DNA from: an uncultured Lachnospiraceae bacterium | GTDB taxonomy: Bacteria > Bacillota > Clostridia > Lachnospirales > Lachnospiraceae | Direction of reading: 5' to 3' | DNA length: 15,751 bases | Assembly (NCBI GenBank): GCA_910585635.1 | Contig: CAJUFE010000079.1 | Span: forward strand, 1 to 15,751 | Shown: piece after piece, positions 7,608-12,911 of the stretch | How positions within the stretch are numbered: position 1 is the stretch's first letter | How the letters are laid out: the number at the start of each line of letters is the position of its first letter | Made by a program: the position numbers and the translations under genes | The notes under the pieces: generated by a model | Databases searched by the model: none | The model's input: the letters and a program-made list of their open reading frames with translations, nothing else | Told to the model about the DNA's origin: nothing

Positions 7608-7878
7608 CTGGGCCTCTAGCCATTTTTATAGCTACTATCCTTGCCATCATCACTTATGACCACTTTTATGTCTACATCTATAACGGCCCAACGAGGGCTT
7701 GATCTACTTGCCGCGGCACCTCCCTGCCACTATGACTCCCTGCCGCCCCTCATCAGTCCTGCCGCAGTTCCTCGCCGCGCTCCCTCACACAATCCTGTCA
7801 GCTATGCTACAGCTTTGCCACACAGGCCCTGGCCGCCTTCCCGGCATGACCGTCTATAGGGCTGGTCATACCAAGGCC
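7608..7878. other. non-coding stretch between ROK tail and SGNH-like gene
   Basis: I see no convincing gene here. Minus-strand sequence near 7620-7700 is AT-richer (runs such as TATAAAAAT and ACATAAAAG) and may hold a promoter for the SGNH-DUF6718-MBOAT genes, but no box pair with good spacing stood out. At the right end an imperfect hairpin is visible: 7824-7832 (AGGCCCTGG) pairs with 7871-7879 (CCAAGGCCT, one wobble) and 7846-7851 (ATGACC) with 7864-7869 (GGTCAT). It begins right at the ancestral ROK stop codon (7879-7881) but lacks a T-tract. Confidence 0.45.
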
Positions 7879-7953
7879 TCAGCTCTTCCTCCTGACAAAA
7901 TTCCCGTAGGCTCCGATCAGGTTCGCCTCGTTGAAATACTGGCACACTGTCAC
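7879..7953 (-). pseudogene. detached C-terminal coding tail of the ROK kinase, beyond an in-frame TAG
   Basis: Reading on past the TAG at 7954-7956 in the same frame gives 24 codons, beginning VTVCQYFNEANLIGAYGNFV, then a TGA at 7879-7881. The N-[DE]-A-N-L-x-G-A pattern followed by an aromatic/aliphatic helix is the usual C-terminal signature of ROK kinases. With it the protein would be about 298 residues, the normal family length, instead of 273. A single substitution (for example GAG to TAG) explains the break. Confidence 0.82.
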
Positions 7954-8775
7954 CTAGGCCTTGGGGAAATAGTGGGGGTAGACGGCATAGAGATAATCCA
8001 GGTTCCTCTGGATGTACTCGATCAGCTTAGGCTGACGGCTGATCCCGCCGCCGATGGCAAAACGCTCCGGATCATAGATGAACTGGAGGTTCATGATCAT
8101 CCGGGCTACTACTCTGGTGAACTCATCCAGGAGCTTTTCGATGTCCTTATCGCCTTCCTCCAGCCATTTGAAGATCAGCTCCCCATCCACCTCTTCCTTC
8201 TCCATGCCCTTCAGCCTGGCCGCCATCTCCACCAGCCTGGGGTTCCCGTTGACACTGGCCCAGGCGTTGGCCATGTCATCCACATTTTCCGTCATGGTGA
8301 TAAAGCTGAACTCCCCTGCCGCGAAATGGTTCCCCATATGGATCTGGCCGTCCTTGATCAGGGCGCCGCCGATCCCGGTCCCCAGCACCAGGACCACGCC
8401 GTCCTTACAGTCGGAGAGGGCTCCCCAGGCCGCCTCGGCCAGGGCCGCGCACTTAGCGTCGTTCATGATCGCCACCGGGACCTCCACTCGTTTTTCAAGC
8501 TCCTCCACCAGATGCAGGCCGTCCGCGTACCGTAAGTTCCCCGCCGTGACACAGATCCCGTTCCCGCTGTCGATGATCCCCGGCACGGACATGCTGATCC
8601 CCTCTACCTGGCCCTCAAACTTCCGAAAGATCTCCTCTAAGCAGTCCAGATACACCTCCACTCCATCATAGGGTGTGGGGACCTTCCCATAGTCGAAGAT
8701 CTTTCGGTCCTCCCCGATCTTTCCGTATTTGATCGAACTGCCGCCTACATCGATACATAAACACGTCTTGCCCAT
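7954..8775 (-). CDS. ROK-family sugar kinase, truncated by a premature TAG
   Basis: 273 residues from the ATG at 8775, which has AGGAGG 9 nt upstream; the longer frame to 8946 is rejected because its first 57 residues are low-complexity leader. Motifs: phosphate-binding CIDVGGSSIKYG (about 7-18), SVPGIID, the catalytic MNDAKCAALAE (Asp106), a second glycine-rich LVLGTGIGGALI (about 129-140) and AIGGGIS (about 240-246). The family phosphorylates glucose, N-acetyl sugars or beta-glucosides with ATP in the cytoplasm. The CxCGxxGC zinc motif of many ROK kinases is absent; the equivalent region reads HMGNHFAAGEFSF and runs on without clustered cysteines, as in beta-glucoside-kinase-like ROKs. The last 24 residues of the fold are lost to a TAG, so activity may be reduced or absent. 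It has its own promoter and lies upstream of the SGNH/MBOAT genes. Substrate unknown. Confidence 0.88.
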   Translation of the reverse strand: MGKTCLCIDVGGSSIKYGKIGEDRKIFDYGKVPTPYDGVEVYLDCLEEIFRKFEGQVEGISMSVPGIIDSGNGICVTAGNLRYADGLHLVEELEKRVEVPVAIMNDAKCAALAEAAWGALSDCKDGVVLVLGTGIGGALIKDGQIHMGNHFAAGEFSFITMTENVDDMANAWASVNGNPRLVEMAARLKGMEKEEVDGELIFKWLEEGDKDIEKLLDEFTRVVARMIMNLQFIYDPERFAIGGGISRQPKLIEYIQRNLDYLYAVYPHYFPKA

Positions 8776-8917
8776 CTTCCTTGTCCTCCTCATATCCCTT
8801 TTTCGGGACCACCGGCCCACAGCCCTGACCTTTGGCTGTCTGACCGACTGGCTGGCTGACCGGCTGGCCGCCCGGCTATCGCGCCATCCGATCCTCCGGC
8901 TGTCCCATCTGCTTACG

Positions 8918-8946
8918 ATTATACACACAAAGAAAAGGATCTGCAA
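8918..8946 (-). promoter_or_regulatory. predicted sigma70 promoter of the ROK kinase gene
   Basis: On the minus strand TTGCAG (8941-8946), exactly 17 bp, then TATAAT (8918-8923). This is the best promoter in the window by eye. It leaves a leader of about 135 nt before the ATG at 8775; that leader is GC-rich with degenerate GGCTGGCTGACC-like direct repeats (8845-8875) and no recognised riboswitch. Confidence 0.72.
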
Positions 8947-9057
8947 CCGGATCTATGTCCGCCCCTGACCAACCTATGAGAAGTGGCAGCCGCTGTCATG
9001 CACACCTTCGCCCCATTTTGCATATATCAATACCAGAATACACTTTGGAGGTTCTCT

Positions 9058-9570
9058 ATGTCTCGATATACCCCGACCTCAGGCACGATCACCCAGATCG
9101 ACTGGCTGGACACCGACCCACGCCAGATCGGCTGCGGCCTGCTCTACACCTTTGCCAGCTACGACCAGGGTACGATCCAGATGGCGTTGGACGACTCCAC
9201 CTTTGTGCTGGACGATCAGCCTCTGATGGTAGGCGACCAGGTGACCTTTTTCTATCCCTTAGACAGCCCGGTCCCCCTGATCTATCCACCCAGGTACCGG
9301 GCAGCCGCGGCCGTCCACACCCCCTGCGGCACCTATGCCACCTTAGACGTCTTCACCCAATCCCCCATGAGCGGTCAGCTGACCAATGAAGACGATTCTC
9401 TCCGCTTAAACCTTTCTAACCGCACCTGGATGACCCTTCCCAACGGTCAGCCCTTTGGCGGCGCCCTCTCCGGAAAGCTCCTTTTGGTCCTTTATGGCGC
9501 CACCACCCGCAGCATCCCCGCTCAGACCACACCGGACCGGATCGTGGTGTTCTGCTCGTCGGACGTATGA
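9058..9570 (+). CDS. conserved Firmicute protein of unknown function
   Basis: 170 residues, ATG at 9058 with GGAGG 6 nt upstream. It has two related-looking halves. The first contains GTITQIDWL, then VGDQVTFFYPLDSPVPLIYPPRY (about 59-81). The second, after QSPMSGQLTNEDDSLRLNLS, ends with LLVLYGATTRSIPAQTTPDRIVVFC. I recall the last two segments as hallmarks of an uncharacterised Clostridia family (G-D-x-V-x-x-F-Y ... PLI-x-PP-x-Y; YG-x-TTRSIPAQT). No signal peptide or membrane segment is present, so it is probably cytoplasmic and beta-rich. It stands alone, divergent from the ROK gene and convergent with the sortase gene. No function can be assigned. Confidence 0.85.
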   Translation: MSRYTPTSGTITQIDWLDTDPRQIGCGLLYTFASYDQGTIQMALDDSTFVLDDQPLMVGDQVTFFYPLDSPVPLIYPPRYRAAAAVHTPCGTYATLDVFTQSPMSGQLTNEDDSLRLNLSNRTWMTLPNGQPFGGALSGKLLLVLYGATTRSIPAQTTPDRIVVFCSSDV

Positions 9571-9617
9571 TGCCGATGGGGGCGGTCCGAAAAGCCTGAT
9601 GATCGATGCAGCACGAA

Positions 9618-9660
9618 CAGCCCTGTCTGACAAGAGGATGTGAGACAGGGCTGCTCTTTC
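9618..9660 (+). terminator. hairpin terminator after the 9058 gene
   Basis: CAGCCCTGTCT (9618-9628) and AGACAGGGCTG (9643-9653) form a perfect 11-bp stem with a 14-nt loop, followed by CTCTTTC. It lies 47 bp after the stop at 9570. The T-tract is short, but the stem is strong. On the minus strand it is 155 nt beyond the sortase stop and could also end that transcript, though no T-run follows there. Confidence 0.75.
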
Positions 9661-9738
9661 GTGGTCTGATATCGTAACGTAACGGTGGATGCGCGCCAGC
9701 ACCTGCTCAAAGACCGCTTTCTGGCAGATGCACGTCAC
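9654..9738 (-). pseudogene. possible remnant of a Crp/Fnr-like regulator N-terminus
   Basis: The minus-strand frame from 9738 reads FEQVLARIHRYVTISDHERA, resembling the start of Crp/Fnr-family regulators of the form (F/Y)EQ-L---I-RY--L--EE. Similarity stops where the hairpin begins, and no cyclic-nucleotide-binding or DNA-binding domain follows. The match is short and from memory, so it may be chance; no ribosome site was found. Confidence 0.2.
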
Positions 9739-9808
9739 CGTTTGCGGAGCGTGCAGATCAGGGATGGATCTTTAGGCACGCTCTGGCAGGGACCAAAGAC
9801 GAGCCTGG

Positions 9809-10918
9809 CTAGTACACCTGGGCCAGGACGGCGTGGACCACCCAGCGGGTAGCGTAGCCGGTACCGGTGCAGGTGGAGAGGGTCAGCAGCCGGTCCCCGG
9901 TATCGGGCAAGATGCCGGTGTCAATGACAGAGCCGTCGATGCAGTCCTGGATGAACGCCTCTCCCAGCCCCCGCTCCTCCAGGTCCAGTCGGTAGACAGG
10001 GCCTCCTACGGCAGCCTCGCGGGCGGCGAAGATATCATAGCGGTACACGCCGTCATCCAGCACGATATACACCCGTGGGTGCTCCTGCCAGAAGTCCAGG
10101 GTCTTATAGTATTTCAGCGTGGCGAACATCGAGCCGTTGCGCATCCGGTGGCCGTAGACGATGGTATGGAGATCGGTCAGCTCTGGACTGGAGGTGGCTT
10201 CCAGGAAGACGGACCCGCCTCTGCTGGCCTCTCCTTTCCAGTTGTAGGAGAGATAAAACTGGTTGTCCGTCCCCTGCATCAGGGGATAGGACAGCTCCGT
10301 GCCGGGGATCTCGATCCAGCCTGCCACATCCTCATTGACAGCTCGCAGGGCTCCCAGGTCAATATCTGCCAGATCAGCGGCCTCCTCTGGAAGAGCCTCC
10401 GACGGGGGCGCCTGCCCTGCCTCTGCGGGATGGGCCGGCAGAGGGGAGACCAGTCCCCCTGCCCTCGCATAGGGAAATGGCAGGAGGGAGACCGGCCTTT
10501 CTGTCCCTGCATAAGGAGACGGCAGAAGGGAAGCTGGCCCTTCTGTCCCTGCGTAAGGAGACGGCAGAAGGGAAGCCGGCCCTTCTGTCCCTGCATAAGG
10601 AGACGGCAGAAGGGAAGCCGACCCTTCTGTCCCTGCGTAAGGAGACGGCAGAGGGGAAGCCGACCCTTCTGTCCCTGCGTAAGAAGACGGCAGAAGGGAA
10701 GCCGCCCCTTCTGTCCCTGCGTAAGAAGACGGCAGAGGGGCGGCGGTCTGCCGGCCCTCCGCGCTCTGGCCCTGCAGACCGGCGATCTGCGCCGCCTCTT
10801 CGCCGTCAGCAAGGATCTTTCGGTATTGGAGCTGCTGGCGGATCGCCATCGCCCCGCAGGACAGGGATATGGCTGCCAGGAGGATCATCAAAAGCGTTCT
10901 CTTTTCTTTCCCTTTCAT
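9809..10918 (-). CDS. class B sortase with an expanded repeat linker
   Basis: 369 residues from the ATG at 10918, which has AGGGGAG 6 nt upstream. An ATG seven codons earlier (10939) overlaps the previous stop as ATGA and could be used by translational coupling. N-terminal anchor at about residues 8-26. Then a linker of seven 14-residue repeats (about 62-159), and a sortase domain from about 184. Class B features: DLGALRAVNEDVAGWIEIPGT, YPLMQGTDNQFYL, the catalytic His in IVYGHRMRNGSMF (His257), Cys in LLTLSTCTG (Cys350) and Arg in TRWVVHA (Arg358). It cleaves a sorting motif and couples the protein to peptidoglycan outside the membrane. The nearby surface protein ends in VPKTG; clostridial class B sortases are known to accept xPxTG motifs, so it is the obvious substrate. 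Probably co-transcribed with the 10936-12834 gene. Confidence 0.93.
   Translation of the reverse strand: MKGKEKRTLLMILLAAISLSCGAMAIRQQLQYRKILADGEEAAQIAGLQGQSAEGRQTAAPLPSSYAGTEGAASLLPSSYAGTEGSASPLPSPYAGTEGSASLLPSPYAGTEGPASLLPSPYAGTEGPASLLPSPYAGTERPVSLLPFPYARAGGLVSPLPAHPAEAGQAPPSEALPEEAADLADIDLGALRAVNEDVAGWIEIPGTELSYPLMQGTDNQFYLSYNWKGEASRGGSVFLEATSSPELTDLHTIVYGHRMRNGSMFATLKYYKTLDFWQEHPRVYIVLDDGVYRYDIFAAREAAVGGPVYRLDLEERGLGEAFIQDCIDGSVIDTGILPDTGDRLLTLSTCTGTGYATRWVVHAVLAQVY
10442..10735 (-). repeat. 42-bp tandem repeat encoding the sortase linker (7 x 14 residues)
   Basis: Seven consecutive 42-bp units encode LPSPYAGTEGPASL-like blocks; the outermost copies are most diverged (LPSSYAGTEGAASL; LPFPYARAGGLVSP). 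Pro/Ser/Thr/Gly-rich and uncharged apart from Glu, it should be an extended spacer between the membrane anchor and the catalytic domain. Confidence 0.93.
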
Positions 10919-10935
10919 AGCGTTCTCCCCTATGC

Positions 10936-12834
10936 TCATCTTCTCCGCGTCCAGAGAGACGCAGGTCCCGGATCTGCCGTGGCTCTTGGCATATGGCCAG
11001 TCCCCACCTTGCCAAGACTGCCTGTATCCTCTGTCAAAAGGGGTGGTGCCTCCTTCTGTGCCCCCCTGTCCGTCGGCATCCCATAGCGCACTAACTGCTC
11101 ATAGTCCTTCGCGTAGAGGTAATATCCGCCGATATTATGCTGTACATCATCGATGCGGACGCGGTATCCGTCGTGCCGTACCATGAAGGTACCCAGGATC
11201 CGCCGGGGGTTCTTCATATACATGGCGTACTCCGGGTAAAAATACCCGTTCAGCTGACGGTTGGCCCGGACAGCGATCGTATCCAGGAGCGCCTGCAGAT
11301 CGAAGCCCTCCACCCAGATCCCGTTCTGGATCATCCGGTCATAGACCTCAAAGGTCGCCATCAGCAGCTCCAGATAGGTATGGTAGGTGGTGTCCCGGTC
11401 CCGGATCGCCTGCAGGTTGTTCTGGGCGTTAGCCAGGGCGAACGCGTAATACGCCTTGTTATCGCTGATATGCCTGGTGATCTCATTCATGCTGTAAGCG
11501 ACCCAATGGTCCTTGAACTGCGTGTGATCCGCCTCGATGAAATGCGCCACCGCGCTCTCGGCAGCATCCAGCCACACCTGATCGCCGGTCAGGCTGTACA
11601 GACGGCAGAGGGCAAAGGTAGCCTCCCCATCGTAGTAGACTGTGCGGTACTCTTCTTTTCGGGAGAAATCGCCGTTGAGGACGTGGTAGTATCTGCCGGT
11701 GTCCACATCCAGCATGGAGAGGATACCCTCGCCCAGAGCACAGCAGACCTCTTGATACCGCGCATCCTGGAACACGTCCATATACTCCGTCAGAGCCACC
11801 ACCGCCACGCCGCAGCCGCCCAGCTTGACCTCGTCCGCTTTTTCCTCATAGAGGTAGGCCCGCCCCTTTTGGTCGTAGATCACATGGTCCAGCATGAAGC
11901 CGATAGTCCGCCGGATCTCCTCCGCCAGCCGGTCATCGGGGAGCAGGCGGTAGCGGCAGATCAAGGACCACAGGGTGCTGGCGTGGCGGACGATATTGTA
12001 ATTTTCGATCTCATTGTCGAAGCGGGGATATATCCCGTATACAAAGGAGCCGTCCTCCTTGATCTGTGCCTCCAGGAAAGCAGAGGCACTTAAGATCAGC
12101 TCCCGCGCACGGTCGGCGTCCACCGTCTCCATCCGCCGGCCATAGTCCAAGCTGTCCGTGCTCAGCTCATAGACCCTGTTGTCCTCGTCGCAGGACCAGC
12201 CCTTACACCGGAAGACGGTATAGCTCTCAGGCAGCTCTTCTAAGGGGCTCCGGCCCGCCTTTTCCAGGTACAGGTCCAGATACTCCAGGTCGATCCCGCC
12301 GCTGTCATAATCGTAGATCTTCGCGCCGTTCAGCTCCGCCTCCAGCAGGGCGGTCTCAAATCGCCGGTCAAAGGCCACTCCAAGGCGGTAAAACTCATGG
12401 CGGGAGGCCAGGACCGCCTGCGCCAGCTCCTCCTCCTGGAGGACGTCGGAGGCACACACCACATCCGCCTTGAGCCACACCGGATCATAATCACTGTCTG
12501 CCAGGAACTCCAGCAGCTTTTTACTGGCGGCGTCCCAGGCGGCATGGAGGCCCGTCCCCGTCCCGCAAAAGACGCTGGCTCGCTCCGCCGTGTTGCAGAC
12601 GGAGAAGAACACCGCGTATCCGGCTTGTCCTCCGGCAGGATCCTTCCCGATCGCCTCCTCCGTCTCCTCTGTCAGGGCACGGTCCTCCAGCAGGGCCAGC
12701 TTTTCCCGACAGGCCGACACATTAGCCGCCGTCCTCGCGCCAGATCGGACAGCCGCCACGATCAGGAGTACGGCCGCGGCACAGAGGAGCAGCAATAGCC
12801 CCCGCCTTCCGGATCTCTTTTTTTGTTTGCTCAT
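10936..12834 (-). CDS. membrane-anchored extracellular protein with probable alpha/alpha-toroid (six-hairpin) domain
   Basis: 632 residues, ATG at 12834 with GGAGGAG 5 nt upstream. A Lys/Arg-rich N-terminus precedes one hydrophobic anchor (about residues 12-30), so the rest is predicted outside the cell. Region 70-200 is an unrecognised alpha/beta domain. Region about 240-600 shows regularly spaced helices and glycine turns (ENYNIVRHASTLWSLICRYRL, KLGGCGVAVVALTEYM, YYDGEATFALCRLYSLTGD, NKAYYAFALANAQNNL), the look of an (alpha/alpha)6 toroid as in six-hairpin glycosidases, epimerases and lyases. Catalytic residues cannot be assigned. The tail after about 600 is low-complexity. The gene lies 39 bp after a strong terminator-like hairpin that ends the surface-protein gene, and its TGA overlaps the sortase's possible first ATG. 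Context suggests an enzyme acting on a glycan of the cell wall or of the surface protein; this is inference. Confidence 0.8.
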   Translation of the reverse strand: MSKQKKRSGRRGLLLLLCAAAVLLIVAAVRSGARTAANVSACREKLALLEDRALTEETEEAIGKDPAGGQAGYAVFFSVCNTAERASVFCGTGTGLHAAWDAASKKLLEFLADSDYDPVWLKADVVCASDVLQEEELAQAVLASRHEFYRLGVAFDRRFETALLEAELNGAKIYDYDSGGIDLEYLDLYLEKAGRSPLEELPESYTVFRCKGWSCDEDNRVYELSTDSLDYGRRMETVDADRARELILSASAFLEAQIKEDGSFVYGIYPRFDNEIENYNIVRHASTLWSLICRYRLLPDDRLAEEIRRTIGFMLDHVIYDQKGRAYLYEEKADEVKLGGCGVAVVALTEYMDVFQDARYQEVCCALGEGILSMLDVDTGRYYHVLNGDFSRKEEYRTVYYDGEATFALCRLYSLTGDQVWLDAAESAVAHFIEADHTQFKDHWVAYSMNEITRHISDNKAYYAFALANAQNNLQAIRDRDTTYHTYLELLMATFEVYDRMIQNGIWVEGFDLQALLDTIAVRANRQLNGYFYPEYAMYMKNPRRILGTFMVRHDGYRVRIDDVQHNIGGYYLYAKDYEQLVRYGMPTDRGAQKEAPPLLTEDTGSLGKVGTGHMPRATADPGPASLWTRRR

Positions 12835-12858
12835 GGCATCTCCTCCGTTCCAGTTCTT

Positions 12859-12896
12859 CTTTAATAGAACAACGCGGCCCGGTCAGCCGGGCCGCG
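12859..12896 (-). terminator. strong hairpin terminator between surface-protein gene and toroid/sortase genes
   Basis: CGCGGCCCGG (12873-12882) and CCGGGCCGCG (12887-12896) form a perfect 10-bp all-GC stem with a TCAG/CTGA tetraloop. On the minus strand it is followed by TTGTTCTATTAAAG. It starts 16 bp after the surface-protein stop. The next gene starts 39 bp downstream with no visible promoter in between. Confidence 0.85.
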
Positions 12897-12911
12897 CCGT
12901 ATGATGGATCA

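Noticed and set aside
7641..7859. 72-codon plus-strand frame between the ROK and SGNH-like genes
   Set aside because: Pro/Arg/His-rich composition, no ribosome site and no recognisable motif; treated as non-coding.
7954..7956. TAG in the ROK gene as a pyrrolysine or reassigned codon
   Set aside because: TAG serves as the ordinary stop of the molybdoenzyme and SGNH-like genes here and no pyl genes are visible; a point mutation is simpler.
8845..8885. GGCTGGCTGACC-like direct repeats in the ROK leader as a riboswitch or binding array
   Set aside because: Copies are short and degenerate, and no conserved riboswitch core could be recognised.
8776..8946. 57-residue N-terminal extension of the ROK kinase
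   Set aside because: It lies largely in the predicted leader after the TTGCAG-17-TATAAT promoter, and the ATG at 8775 has AGGAGG at proper distance and starts right before the ATP-binding motif.
9833..11086. Long plus-strand open frame of 417 codons opposite the sortase
   Set aside because: It is kept open by the GC-rich 42-bp repeat, with no domain or ribosome site; the sortase on the other strand is unmistakable.
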